From the NCBI GenBank assembly GCA_021846325.1, contig JAJZBX010000004.1, positions 1-64,000 on the forward strand: a stretch of 64,000 nucleotides of DNA, written 5' to 3'. Of this stretch, positions 34,656 through 43,724 are shown piece after piece (the stretch's first letter is position 1; the number at the start of each line of letters is the position of its first letter). Origin of the DNA: Actinomycetes bacterium. GTDB taxonomy: Bacteria; Actinomycetota; Acidimicrobiia; Acidimicrobiales; RAAP-2. Under the pieces are notes generated by a model. The model ran no database searches, was not told the DNA's origin, and saw nothing but the letters and a program-made list of their open reading frames with translations. Position numbers and translations under genes: made by a program.

Positions 34656-35609
34656 ATGTTTAGCGCTCAAGATCTAACCCTTCAGCAACTTCGCTGCTTC
34701 GTCGCCGTGGCCGATGAGGGTCAGTTCACCGCCGCCGCGGACGAACTGCGCGTGGCCCAGCCGTCGATCAGCGCCCAGATACACCGCCTCGAGGACGTGC
34801 TTGGCGTGGCGCTGTTTCATCGGGGACGCCGGCCGATTGCCTTGACCGACGCGGGCTCGACCCTGCTGCCCATCGCTCGACGCGTGCTGCGCGGGGTGGA
34901 CGACGTCTTTCACGGCGCCGACGAAATCGAGGGGCTGCACCGGGGCCACGTGACCATCGGGGCCACCCCGAGCATCGGGGCCACCCTGCTGCCCCTCGTG
35001 CTGGCCCAGTTTCGTCACCACTACCCCGACATCTCGCTGTCCTTCGTGGAACGCCATTCGGAGCAGATCGCGGAGTCCCTCGAGTCCGGGGTACTCGACC
35101 TCGCGCTCGTGGTGGGCAACCTCGCGCACTCGACCCTCGAGCAACGCACGCTGGCCGTCGAGCGGATGGTCGTGGTGGTCGGCGAGGGCCACGAGCTCGC
35201 CGGACGAGACGCGATCACCATCAGTGAGTTGCGCGGCGTGCCGCTCATCATGTTCCACGAGGGCTACGACGTTCGCACGGCGACGCTGCGAGCTTTCGAC
35301 GCGGCCGGATTCGCGCCGCTCGTGGCCCTCGACGGCGCGGAGATGGCCACGGCGCACGCGTTCGTCGCGGCCGGTATCGGCGCGGCAATTGTGCCGAGCA
35401 TCGTGGCCACGATGAACGACGATCTGCACATCATCGCGCTGACCGACCCGGTGATCGAGCGCACCATCTGCCTCGTGCGCGACGTGCGCCACACGCTGTC
35501 GCGAGCGGCGCGCACCCTGCGCGACGAGATCACGTCACTGCTCGAGTCGGGGGGCTGGCCCCCCAACACCGCCGGCGATATTCGCCTCACCCACGAGCCA
35601 CTCGGCTGA
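34656..35609 (+). CDS. LysR-family transcriptional regulator
   Basis: A 317-residue regulator. The N-terminal winged helix (residues 6-66) reads LTLQQLRCFVAVADEGQFTA, ELRVAQPSISAQIHRLEDVL and FHRGRRPIALTDAGSTLLPI. A co-inducer domain of the periplasmic-binding type follows (VTIGATPSIGATLLPLVLAQ and onward). It is 148 bp upstream of sdhCAB in the same direction and divergent from the secreted trio, so either could be its target. Its ligand is unknown. Confidence 0.93.
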   Translation: MFSAQDLTLQQLRCFVAVADEGQFTAAADELRVAQPSISAQIHRLEDVLGVALFHRGRRPIALTDAGSTLLPIARRVLRGVDDVFHGADEIEGLHRGHVTIGATPSIGATLLPLVLAQFRHHYPDISLSFVERHSEQIAESLESGVLDLALVVGNLAHSTLEQRTLAVERMVVVVGEGHELAGRDAITISELRGVPLIMFHEGYDVRTATLRAFDAAGFAPLVALDGAEMATAHAFVAAGIGAAIVPSIVATMNDDLHIIALTDPVIERTICLVRDVRHTLSRAARTLRDEITSLLESGGWPPNTAGDIRLTHEPLG

Positions 35610-35757
35610 GCTGGACCCCCACATGACCCGGGCCAATCACGGCCTCGGGCGGTCGCGACACCACCTCGGGTCCAGACCCCTGTGAGTACCGTGCCTACAA
35701 TGGGGGACGTTGTGGCAGGCGAGCCGTGGCTCGCGACGATGAGAGCGAGGAGGTCCC

Positions 35758-36573
35758 GTGGCGGCCATCGAAAGTGCGACCCAGGTGCGACTCGGCGGCG
35801 TTCGTGGCGGCCCCGACGTCGCCACACTGCGCAATGACCGTTGGTGGCTCCAGCCGGTCGTCACCGTCTCGATTCTCACCGCCTTCGTCGTCTACTCGAC
35901 TTGGGCCGCGTTCCAGAACCAGAACTACTACGTCGGCGCGGCCGCCCACCGCGACCTCATCAGTCCCTTCTACTCGCCGTGTCTGACCAACACGTGCGTG
36001 CCGGGCTCGGGCGCGGGCTTCGCGATCCACGGGTGGAGCTGGTCGCCGGCGCTGCTCATCTTGATCTTTCCCCTGGGCTTTCGACTCTCGTGCTACTACT
36101 ACCGGCGCAGCTACTACCGCGCCTTCTGGTGGTCGCCACCGGCCTGCGCCGTCGCCGACGGCCACGGCGCGTACTCCGGCGAGACGAAGTTCCCCCTCGT
36201 CATGCACAACGTGCACCGGTACTTCTTCTACGCCGGTCTCGTCTTCAACGTCCTGTTGACCTACGACGCGATCCGAGCCTTTCGCCAACCCGGCCTCGGT
36301 TGGGGGGTGACCGTCGGGACCCTCGTGCTGCTCGTGAACGCCGCCCTGCTGTGGGCCTACTCGCTGTCGTGTCACGCGTGCCGACACCTGTGCGGTGGCG
36401 GGGTGAAGACGTTCTCTCAGCACAAGACCCGCTACAAGGTCTGGAAGTTCCTTACGCCGCTCAACGCTAAGCACATGAACTTCGCGTGGGCCTCACTGAT
36501 CTTCGTTGCCCTGACCGACGTCTACGTTCGCCTCGTCGCCTCGGGCGTACTGACCGACTACAAGCTCTTCTAA
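35758..36573 (+). CDS. sdhC: Succinate dehydrogenase membrane subunit, Sdh1 type
   Basis: A 271-residue membrane anchor with about five helices, larger than the usual SdhC. Helices include VVTVSILTAFVVYSTWAAF, ALLILIFPLGFRLSCYY, FFYAGLVFNVLLTYDAI, VTVGTLVLLVNAALLWAYSL and FAWASLIFVALTDVYVR. A His-Cys cluster (Cys205, His206, Cys208, His210, Cys212; SCHACRHLCGG) sits at the membrane edge. The anchor of mycobacterial Sdh1 is reported to carry a membrane-embedded Rieske-type cluster, and this cluster is a candidate equivalent. The start is GTG 35758 with GAGGAGG upstream. Confidence 0.85.
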   Translation: MAAIESATQVRLGGVRGGPDVATLRNDRWWLQPVVTVSILTAFVVYSTWAAFQNQNYYVGAAAHRDLISPFYSPCLTNTCVPGSGAGFAIHGWSWSPALLILIFPLGFRLSCYYYRRSYYRAFWWSPPACAVADGHGAYSGETKFPLVMHNVHRYFFYAGLVFNVLLTYDAIRAFRQPGLGWGVTVGTLVLLVNAALLWAYSLSCHACRHLCGGGVKTFSQHKTRYKVWKFLTPLNAKHMNFAWASLIFVALTDVYVRLVASGVLTDYKLF

Positions 36574-36582
36574 AGGAATCCC

Positions 36583-38400
36583 GTGACCACTTCCCCCTAC
36601 GAACACCACGAGTACGACGTCTTGATCATCGGCGCCGGCGGCGCGGGACTGCGCGCGGCCATCGAGGCCAAACAACGTGGCCTGAGCGTCGGCATCGTGA
36701 CCAAGTCACTGCTCGGCAAGGCCCACACCGTCATGGCCGAGGGCGGCATCGCCGCCGCCATGGGCAACGTCTACGCCGACGACAACTGGATGGTCCACTT
36801 TCGCGACACGATGCGCGGCGGCAAGATGCTCAACAACTATCGCATGGCCGAGTTGCACGCCAAGGAGTCGCCGGACCGGGTCCGCGAGCTCGAGCAGTGG
36901 GGGGCACTCTTCGACCGCACCAAGGACGGCAAGATCCTCCAGCGAGACTTCGGCGGGCACCGCTACGCGCGCCTCGCCCACGTCGGTGACCGCACGGGAC
37001 TCGAACTGATCCGCACGCTCCAGCAAAAGGTCGTCTCGATGGGCACCGACGTCTTCATGGAGTGCAAGGTCCTCCAGTTGGTCCACGATGCGTCGGGACG
37101 CGTCGCCGGCGCCGTCGCCTACTGGCGCCCGACGGGCGAGTTCGTCACCTTCGCCGCCAAGGCGGTCGTGCTGGCGACCGGCGGCGTCGGCAAGTCCTGG
37201 AAGTTCACCTCGAACTCGTGGGAGAGCACCGGCGATGGTCACGCGATGGCGCTGTGGGCCGGGGCCGAGCTCATCGATATGGAGTGCATCCAGTTCCACC
37301 CGACTGGCATGGTGTGGCCGCTCAGCGTGCGCGGCCTGCTCGTCACCGAGGGCGTGCGCGGTGACGGCGGCGTGCTGCGCAACGCCGACGGTGAGCGCTT
37401 CATGTTCAACTACGTCGCCGACATGTTCCGCGCCGAGACCGCCGAGTCCGAAGAAGAGGCGGACAAGTGGTACGACGACCACTCGGCCGGACGTCGACCG
37501 CCCGAACTGCTGCCGCGCGACGAGGTCGCGCGCGCCATCAACACCGAGGTCAAGTCCGGGCGCGGTACCCCCCACGGCGGCGTCTACCTCGACATCGGCT
37601 CGCGGCGCAGCGCCGAGTTCATTCGCCGTCGACTGCCCTCGATGTACCACCAGTTCATGGAGCTCGCCGGCGTCGACATCACCCGCGAGGCGATGGAGAT
37701 CGGGCCGACCTGTCACTACATCATGGGTGGGGTCAAGGTCGACGCCGACACCGCGGCGACCAAGGTGCTCGGACTCTACGCCGCCGGCGAGGTCGCCGGC
37801 GGCATGCACGGCGCGAACCGGCTCGGGGGCAACTCGCTGTCCGACCTGGTCGTCTTCGGACGCCGCGCGGGCGTGGCCGCCTCGGACTACGTCGAGGGTG
37901 GGTCGGGACCCGACGGCTTCGACTGGGGCGAGGTCGAGGCGGCGGTCGATCGCGCCATCGCGCCCTTCTCGAACGAGGGTGGCGAGAACCCCTACGACAT
38001 CCAGCGAGACCTCCAGGAGATGATGCAGGCGAACGTCGGCATCATTCGCACCGGCGACGAGATCGACCACGCGATCAGCGAGCTCGAGACCTTCACGCAA
38101 CGGGTGAAGAACCTGTCGGTCAAGGGCGGTCGCGCCTACAACCCCGGCTGGAATCTCGCGACGGACCTGCCGAGCATGATCACGGTCTCTAAGTGCACCG
38201 CGCGCGGCGCGCGGGACCGCAAGGAGTCCCGCGGCGGGCACACCCGCGAGGACTTCCCCAAGGCCAGCGCCGAGTACGGCACCTTCAACCTGGCCCACAC
38301 GATTGACAACGGCGCCTGGGACGGCGTCATCACCACCGAACGCTCAATGCTGCTGACCATGCCCGATGAACTGAAGGCGCTGCTCGAGGAGGCGAAGTAA
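36583..38400 (+). CDS. sdhA: Succinate dehydrogenase flavoprotein subunit
   Basis: A 605-residue catalytic subunit that oxidises succinate to fumarate. The FAD dinucleotide fold is DVLIIGAGGAGLRAAIEA. Covalent FAD is expected at His48 in KAHTVMAEGGIAAAMG. The substrate region includes GRRPPELLPRDEVARAI, CHYIMGGVKVDADT and HGANRLGGNSLSDLVVFGRR. The start is GTG 36583 with AAAGGAA upstream, and the gene ends overlapping sdhB by 1 bp (TAATG). Confidence 0.97.
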   Translation: MTTSPYEHHEYDVLIIGAGGAGLRAAIEAKQRGLSVGIVTKSLLGKAHTVMAEGGIAAAMGNVYADDNWMVHFRDTMRGGKMLNNYRMAELHAKESPDRVRELEQWGALFDRTKDGKILQRDFGGHRYARLAHVGDRTGLELIRTLQQKVVSMGTDVFMECKVLQLVHDASGRVAGAVAYWRPTGEFVTFAAKAVVLATGGVGKSWKFTSNSWESTGDGHAMALWAGAELIDMECIQFHPTGMVWPLSVRGLLVTEGVRGDGGVLRNADGERFMFNYVADMFRAETAESEEEADKWYDDHSAGRRPPELLPRDEVARAINTEVKSGRGTPHGGVYLDIGSRRSAEFIRRRLPSMYHQFMELAGVDITREAMEIGPTCHYIMGGVKVDADTAATKVLGLYAAGEVAGGMHGANRLGGNSLSDLVVFGRRAGVAASDYVEGGSGPDGFDWGEVEAAVDRAIAPFSNEGGENPYDIQRDLQEMMQANVGIIRTGDEIDHAISELETFTQRVKNLSVKGGRAYNPGWNLATDLPSMITVSKCTARGARDRKESRGGHTREDFPKASAEYGTFNLAHTIDNGAWDGVITTERSMLLTMPDELKALLEEAK

Positions 38401-39179
38401 TGGCTGACGTGACGATGCGGGTCTGGCGCGGCGACGCCGGCGGCGGTGATTTCGAAGAGTACACGATCGCTCAGAACGAGGGCGAGGTCGTGCTCGACGT
38501 CATCCACCGTATTCAGGCCACCGAGGCGCCCGACCTCGCCTGTCGCTGGAACTGCAAGGCCGGCAAGTGCGGCAGTTGCGCCGCCGAGATCAACGGCAAA
38601 CCCCGACTGATGTGCATGACGCGCATGGATGACCTGCCCGAGGGGCCGGTCACCGTCACCCCGATGAAGACGTTCCCGATCATCCGTGACCTGGTGACCG
38701 ACGTCTCGTTCAACTTCGCGATGGCCGAACGGGTGCCCGCCCTGCTGCCCCCACCGATGCCCGCCGACGGCTACCGGATGTACCAAGAGGACGTCGAGCG
38801 CGGCCAAGAGTTCCGCAAGTGCATCGAGTGCTTCATGTGCCAAGACGTGTGCCACGTGATCCGTGACCACGAGGAGAACAAGCAGTACTACGCCGGGCCC
38901 CGCTTCTTCATCCGCTACGCCGAGCTCGAGATGCACCCGCTCGACCAGAACGACCGGCGCGAGTACGTGCGCGAGGAGATGGGCCTCGGGTACTGCAACA
39001 TCACCAAGTGCTGTACCGAGGTCTGCCCCGAGCACATCAAGATCACCGACAACGCCATCATCGCGCTCAAGGAGCGGGTCGTGGACGCCACCTACGACCC
39101 GGTCGCCTGGCTCGGCCGCAAGATCCGACGGCGCACCAAGCGCACGGCCACCGAGGCCGGCGTGCAGCCCGCTCCCTAG
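38400..39179 (+). CDS. sdhB: Succinate dehydrogenase iron-sulfur subunit
   Basis: A 259-residue subunit that carries electrons from FAD to the membrane. The plant-type [2Fe-2S] site is Cys52, Cys57, Cys60 and Cys72. The C-terminal half has KCIECFMCQDVCHV and NITKCCTEVCPEH, binding the [4Fe-4S] and [3Fe-4S] clusters. It is coupled to sdhA by a 1 bp overlap and followed by the SCP2-like gene 2 bp later, so the operon continues. Confidence 0.97.
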   Translation: MADVTMRVWRGDAGGGDFEEYTIAQNEGEVVLDVIHRIQATEAPDLACRWNCKAGKCGSCAAEINGKPRLMCMTRMDDLPEGPVTVTPMKTFPIIRDLVTDVSFNFAMAERVPALLPPPMPADGYRMYQEDVERGQEFRKCIECFMCQDVCHVIRDHEENKQYYAGPRFFIRYAELEMHPLDQNDRREYVREEMGLGYCNITKCCTEVCPEHIKITDNAIIALKERVVDATYDPVAWLGRKIRRRTKRTATEAGVQPAP

Positions 39180-39181
39180 GC

Positions 39182-39547
39182 GTGGCCGAGTTCGCCGGCG
39201 ACGAGTGGTTCGCGAACCTGAACGCGACGCTCGCCGCCGCCGGTCCCGTTCCCCTGGCCGACGGCGTGACGCTGCGCGTCGTCGTGGAGCTGGCCGACGC
39301 CCCGTCCAAGGTCCCCCACGCCTTCACGCTCAGCCTGCGCACCGCCGGGGCGAGCGCCGAAGTCGGTGACCACCTCGCGGCCGACACTCTGGTGCGCCTC
39401 GCCTACGCCGACGCCGCACGGCTCTTGCGCGGCGAGCTCGACAGCGCGACGGCCCTGCGCGAGGGGCGCGTGAAGGTCCGTGGCGACGTGAACGGGCTCG
39501 TCGCGCTGCTCGACTGGCTGCTCGCCGCGCACCAACCCCGCGCGTGA
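39182..39547 (+). CDS. SCP2-like sterol carrier domain protein
   Basis: A 121-residue single-domain protein. FAGDEWFANLNATLAAA, the hydrophobic strands LRVVVELADAPSKVPHAFTL and DTLVRLAYADAARLLRGELD, and the conserved end REGRVKVRGDVNGLVALLDW fit the SCP2/alkyl-sulfatase C-terminal lipid-binding fold. It probably binds a hydrophobic ligand. The start is GTG 39182, 2 bp after sdhB, and its TGA overlaps the next GTG, so it is embedded in the sdh operon. Confidence 0.78.
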   Translation: MAEFAGDEWFANLNATLAAAGPVPLADGVTLRVVVELADAPSKVPHAFTLSLRTAGASAEVGDHLAADTLVRLAYADAARLLRGELDSATALREGRVKVRGDVNGLVALLDWLLAAHQPRA

Positions 39548-40326
39548 AGGACTTGCCGCTCGGCGAGGACGACCTCGCTGAGCCGGGCGTGCTCGAGGCG
39601 TCGATGATCCATCGGCGGCCCCGCATCCACGGCGCCGTCGTGCTGTGCTTCTTTAACGACCTCTTGGAACGCCTCGCCGCGCAGGGCACGCTGACCCCGC
39701 TCTACCGCCTGCGAAGCGAGATCGGCACCAACCCCGTCTACGAGTACCGCGGCGCCGACGGACCCGTCGCGGTCGTACACCCCGGGATGGGTGGCCCGCT
39801 CGCCGCGGCGATCGTCGAAGAGCTCGTCGCGCTCGGCATGACCAGCGTCGTCGCCTGCGGCGGGGCGGGCGCCCTGGTCGAGGAGCTCTCGCTCGGCGAC
39901 GTCATGATCGTCAGCTCGGCCCTGCGCGACGAGGGAACGAGTTTCCACTACGCGGCGCCATCGCGGATCATCGACGCCGACCCGACGGGCGTGGCGGCTC
40001 TCGAGGCCGTTCTTCGCACCAATCACTTGGCGTACCGGGTCGGGCGAACGTGGACGACCGACGCCATCTTTCGCGAGACCCGGGGTCGGGTCGACCGACG
40101 GATCGCCGAGGGCTGCACGATGGTCGACATGGAGTCGGCCGCCTTCATCGCGGTCGCGCGCTACCGCCACGTCCGCTTCGCCCAACTGCTCTACGCCGGG
40201 GACTCGCTCGTTCGCCAGTGGGATCACCGCGGCTGGCTGCGCGCGAACGACGTGCGCGAACGGCTCTTTGGCGTCGCCGCCCAGGGCGCGCTCGCGCTGG
40301 CGGCTTCGCCACACCCCGCGCCCTAG
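39544..40326 (+). CDS. Nucleoside phosphorylase (PNP/UDP family)
   Basis: A 260-residue phosphorylase that splits a nucleoside with phosphate. VVHPGMGGPLAAAIVEELVA is the phosphate/fold motif, VACGGAGALVEELSLGDVMI the sugar-site strand, and TMVDMESAAFIAVARYRHVR the base and ribose site with Glu. A Tyr/Phe-rich entrance (SFHYAAPSR) resembles uridine phosphorylase. The base specificity is not settled. The gene is the last of sdhCAB-SCP2-phosphorylase, with a GTGA overlap. No stem-loop is obvious in the 242 bp downstream. Confidence 0.85.
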   Translation: MKDLPLGEDDLAEPGVLEASMIHRRPRIHGAVVLCFFNDLLERLAAQGTLTPLYRLRSEIGTNPVYEYRGADGPVAVVHPGMGGPLAAAIVEELVALGMTSVVACGGAGALVEELSLGDVMIVSSALRDEGTSFHYAAPSRIIDADPTGVAALEAVLRTNHLAYRVGRTWTTDAIFRETRGRVDRRIAEGCTMVDMESAAFIAVARYRHVRFAQLLYAGDSLVRQWDHRGWLRANDVRERLFGVAAQGALALAASPHPAP

Positions 40327-40568
40327 GTCACGGGCCGCGGGCGTGCTCGAGACGTTGCGGGTTCGCTTCGAAGACTGACCCAGTGGTCGCAGCCGTGATC
40401 GCCGACGAGCGCGCGGCCGATCGCTCGACGACTCGCCCATCGAGGCCAACGTCGCGTCGGTGCGACCGGTGTCGCGGCACCGAGGACCACTGGCCTTCGA
40501 CTCGACGTTCGGGCGTGGACCGCTGCCACGGCGGCGCCGCGGTCGTTGGTCGCCGATAGCGTCGGAGC

Positions 40569-42140
40569 ATGAGTGAGCCACGCCTCGGTCGGCGAACGCT
40601 GCTGCGCCGCGGACTCCAAGTGGGCGCGGCCCTCGCGGGCGCCGCCGTGGGAGCGGTCGCGTTCGAGACCCACCGTGGCGGGCCGCCACCCAGCACCACG
40701 ACCACGCTGGGTCCGGCGACCGGGTCGGACTGGGCGCGACTCGCCTCGTCACTCGCGGGTTCCCTGGTGTTGCCGACGAGTCCCGCCTACCCCGCCGACG
40801 CCCTGCTCTACAACGCGAAGTTCGTCAACCTGCATCCCCAAGCCATCGCCTACTGCGCCAGTGCCGACGACGTGGCGCGCTGCGTCGACTTCGCGACGAC
40901 GCGCGCGATGGCCATCGCCGCGCGCTCGGGTGGGCACAGCTACGCCGGCTACTCGAGCTGTTCGGGACTGGTGGTTGACGTGAGCCGCCTGTCGAGGATC
41001 TCGGTTGACCCCGGGGCCAAGACGGCGACCGTCGGCGCCGGTGCCCAGCTCATCGATGTCTACAACGTCCTCGGTGGCCAGGGCCGGCTGCTCGCGGCCG
41101 GGTCGTGTCCCACCGTCGGCATCGCCGGCCTCGCGTTGGGCGGCGGCGTCGGCGTCTTCGGGCGTCGCTACGGACTCACGTCGGACAACGTGCGTTCGCT
41201 GCGCGCGGTGACCAGTGACGCCCGCGTCCTCACGGCGAGCGCCGACCAGCACGCGGACCTGCTGTGGGCCTCGCGGGGTGGTGGTGGTGGCAACTTCGCC
41301 ATCGCCACCTCGTTCGAGTTCACCGTCCACCCGTTGCCCGAGGTCACGCTGTTCACGCTGCAGTTTGCGTGGTCGGCGGCCGCGGTCATGCTCGAGGCGT
41401 GGCAGCACTGGGCCGCCAGCGCGCCCGACGAGCTCTGGTCGAACTGTCAACTGCTCGTCCAGGGCACCGACGGCTACCTCGCCCAGGTGAGCGGCGTCCT
41501 CTGTGGATCGCCGAAAGCGCTCGAGGGCCGGCTCGCGTCGCTCCAGGCCGACGTCGGCTCACCGACCTACCGATTCGTCGGATCGACGCCGTACATCACG
41601 GCGATGGCGATCGAGGCCGGCTGCTCGGGACTCTCGATCGCCGCCTGCCATCTCGCGTCGCGCGACCACGGGACCCTGGCGCGCTCGGCGTACGCCGCGA
41701 AGTCGAGCTACGTTGACGCACCGATGTCGAGTGCGCGGGTCGCTCAGTTCGTCGACGCGGTCGAGCTGCTTCACGGGGACGCGCCGACGCTCGGCGGCGG
41801 ACTCGCCTTTGACGCCTACGGCGGCGCCATCAATCGCGTGCCCGCCGACGCGACCGCCTTCGTGCATCGCGACAAGCTGGCCGGCATCCAGGCCACGTAC
41901 TCGTGGTCCGACGCAACCTCGCCGTCCGAGGTTGCCGCCGGCGAGCGATGGCTGACCTGGCTCGGGGCGAACGTGTTCGACCCGGCGACGGGGGCCTACC
42001 AGAACTACATCGACCCGACGCTCGCCGACTGGGCGATCGCCTACTACGGGGCCAACTTGGCGCGCCTGACGAGCATCAAGCGGCGCTACGACCCCGAGAA
42101 TCACTTCGCCTTCGCCCAGTCCATCCCGGTCGCTCGCTAA
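40569..42140 (+). CDS. Tat-exported FAD oxidase, berberine-bridge type with bicovalent FAD
   Basis: A 523-residue extracytoplasmic flavoprotein. GRRTLLRRGLQVGAALAGAA is a twin-arginine signal. The VAO/PCMH FAD-binding fold includes ARSGGHSYAGYSSCSGLVVD, whose His is the usual covalent FAD ligand, and AAGSCPTVGIAGLALGGGVG, whose Cys is placed for the second covalent bond of the bicovalent class. The C terminus DPTLADWAIAYYGANLARL and KRRYDPENHFAFAQSIP is the BBE domain. Substrates of the family are sugars, alkaloids or oligosaccharides; the one here is unknown. Confidence 0.92.
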   Translation: MSEPRLGRRTLLRRGLQVGAALAGAAVGAVAFETHRGGPPPSTTTTLGPATGSDWARLASSLAGSLVLPTSPAYPADALLYNAKFVNLHPQAIAYCASADDVARCVDFATTRAMAIAARSGGHSYAGYSSCSGLVVDVSRLSRISVDPGAKTATVGAGAQLIDVYNVLGGQGRLLAAGSCPTVGIAGLALGGGVGVFGRRYGLTSDNVRSLRAVTSDARVLTASADQHADLLWASRGGGGGNFAIATSFEFTVHPLPEVTLFTLQFAWSAAAVMLEAWQHWAASAPDELWSNCQLLVQGTDGYLAQVSGVLCGSPKALEGRLASLQADVGSPTYRFVGSTPYITAMAIEAGCSGLSIAACHLASRDHGTLARSAYAAKSSYVDAPMSSARVAQFVDAVELLHGDAPTLGGGLAFDAYGGAINRVPADATAFVHRDKLAGIQATYSWSDATSPSEVAAGERWLTWLGANVFDPATGAYQNYIDPTLADWAIAYYGANLARLTSIKRRYDPENHFAFAQSIPVAR

Positions 42141-42206
42141 AACGCCGGGCTCCGCCGCGTCCGATTTCCGCTAGCGCCGCCGCCTGGGGCGTGTCACACT
42201 GCGTCG

Positions 42207-43724
42207 GTGCTCCTCGACGCCGACCAGTGCTACCACGCCGCGACCAGTAAGGACGCTCGCTTCGACGGTTGGTTCGTGGTTGGCGTGCTCACCACGGGCA
42301 TCTACTGTCGACCCAGCTGTCCCGCGCGAACGGCCAAGCGCGAGAACGTTCGATTCTTCGCCTCGACCGCGTCAGCGCAGCGCGCGGGGCTGCGCGCCTG
42401 TTTGCGGTGTCGGCCCGACGCGACGCCGGGATCGCCCGAATGGAACGTGCGCGCCGACGTCGTCGCGCGCGCCATGCGCCTCATCCGCGACGGCGTCGTC
42501 GACCGCGACGGCGTCGAGGGTCTGGCCTCGCGCCTCGGCTACAGCGCACGCCAACTCCACCGGTTGATCAGCGCCGAAGTGGGCACCGGTCCCCTGGCGC
42601 TGGCCCGCGCCCAGCGCAGCCAGATCGCGCGCACGCTGCTCGAGACGACGGACCTCGCGGTGACCCAGGTCGCCTTCGCCTCGGGCTTTTCCAGCGTGCG
42701 CCAGTGCAACGAGACGATCCGCCAGGTGTTCGCCGAGAGTCCGAGCGCACTGCGCCGACGAGCGACTGCCCCTGGGCGAGCCGACCACCTTGACTGGCGC
42801 GAGCGAGGCATTCGGCTTCGCCTCGCCGGTCGTCGGCCGTTCAGCGCCGCGTCGGTCCTCGGGTTTCTCGGGGCGCGCGCGGTCGCCGGCCTCGAGGCGG
42901 TCGACGGTCCGGTCTACTCGCGCAGCCTGCGTCTGGCGCACGGACCCGGCGTTGTCCACCTCGAGGCCGGCGAAGGTCGCGACGACGGCCCCGCCTACGT
43001 CAACGCCGAACTGCACCTCGCGGACCTGCGCGACCTCACGACGGCGGTCGCGCGCTGTCGTCAGCTGCTTGACCTCGACGCCGATCCGGTCGCGATCCTC
43101 GCCGTCTTGGGCGCCGATGCGCTCATCGGCTCGCTCGTGGCCAGCGAGCCGGGACGACGCGTGCCCGGCGCGGTCGACGGCTTCGAGCTGGCCGTTCGCG
43201 CCATCGTCGGCCAGCAGATCTCGGTCGCCGGCGCGCGCAGCGTCATCGGCCGTCTCGTGCGCGAAGCCGGTGACGCCTTAGCCCAGCCCCGCGGCGCGGT
43301 CACGCACCTGTTCCCCACGCCGTCGGCGCTCGTGGCGCTGGCCAGGGACGATCCGGGCGCCTTCGCCATGCCGGCGAGCCGTCGTCGCGCGATCGTCGCG
43401 CTCGGCGAAGCCGTGATCAATGGTGACGTCGTCATCGACCCGGGCGCCGATCCCGGGGCGTTGCGCCAGTCCCTCGTCGCGCTGGCGGGCGTTGGTTCGT
43501 GGACCGCCGACTACGTGGCGATGCGCGCGCTGCGCGATCCCGACGCCTTCTTGCCCACCGACCTCGGCATCCGGCGAGCGCTCGAGACGCTCGGCGCACC
43601 GACCGATCAGCCCGGGTGGCCGACGCTCGCCGAGCGCTGGCGACCGTGGCGCAGTTACGCCGTGGTTCACCTCTGGAGCGTTGCCCCCGCGTCACCCCTA
43701 ACCAACACGAAGGAACCGACATGA
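42207..43724 (+). CDS. alkA: AdaA-AlkA fusion: alkylation-responsive regulator and 3-methyladenine glycosylase
   Basis: A 505-residue fusion. The Ada Zn domain has Cys34, Cys38, Cys65 and Cys68 (GIYCRPSC and ACLRC), where Cys34 normally accepts methyl groups from phosphotriesters. An AraC-type helix-turn-helix follows (LASRLGYSARQLHRLISAEV, TQVAFASGFSSVRQCNETIR). The second half is an AlkA N-terminal domain and a HhH-GPD glycosylase (VGQQISVAGARSVIGRLVRE, GVGSWTADYVAMRAL, and catalytic Asp in FLPTDLGIRR). The same layout is known in mycobacterial AlkA. The start is GTG 42207. Its stop overlaps the ogt start by 4 bp. Confidence 0.95.
   Translation: MLLDADQCYHAATSKDARFDGWFVVGVLTTGIYCRPSCPARTAKRENVRFFASTASAQRAGLRACLRCRPDATPGSPEWNVRADVVARAMRLIRDGVVDRDGVEGLASRLGYSARQLHRLISAEVGTGPLALARAQRSQIARTLLETTDLAVTQVAFASGFSSVRQCNETIRQVFAESPSALRRRATAPGRADHLDWRERGIRLRLAGRRPFSAASVLGFLGARAVAGLEAVDGPVYSRSLRLAHGPGVVHLEAGEGRDDGPAYVNAELHLADLRDLTTAVARCRQLLDLDADPVAILAVLGADALIGSLVASEPGRRVPGAVDGFELAVRAIVGQQISVAGARSVIGRLVREAGDALAQPRGAVTHLFPTPSALVALARDDPGAFAMPASRRRAIVALGEAVINGDVVIDPGADPGALRQSLVALAGVGSWTADYVAMRALRDPDAFLPTDLGIRRALETLGAPTDQPGWPTLAERWRPWRSYAVVHLWSVAPASPLTNTKEPT

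Noticed and set aside
36706..38298. 530-codon minus-strand open frame
   Set aside because: Exact antisense of sdhA with shadow composition; sdhA has all family motifs.
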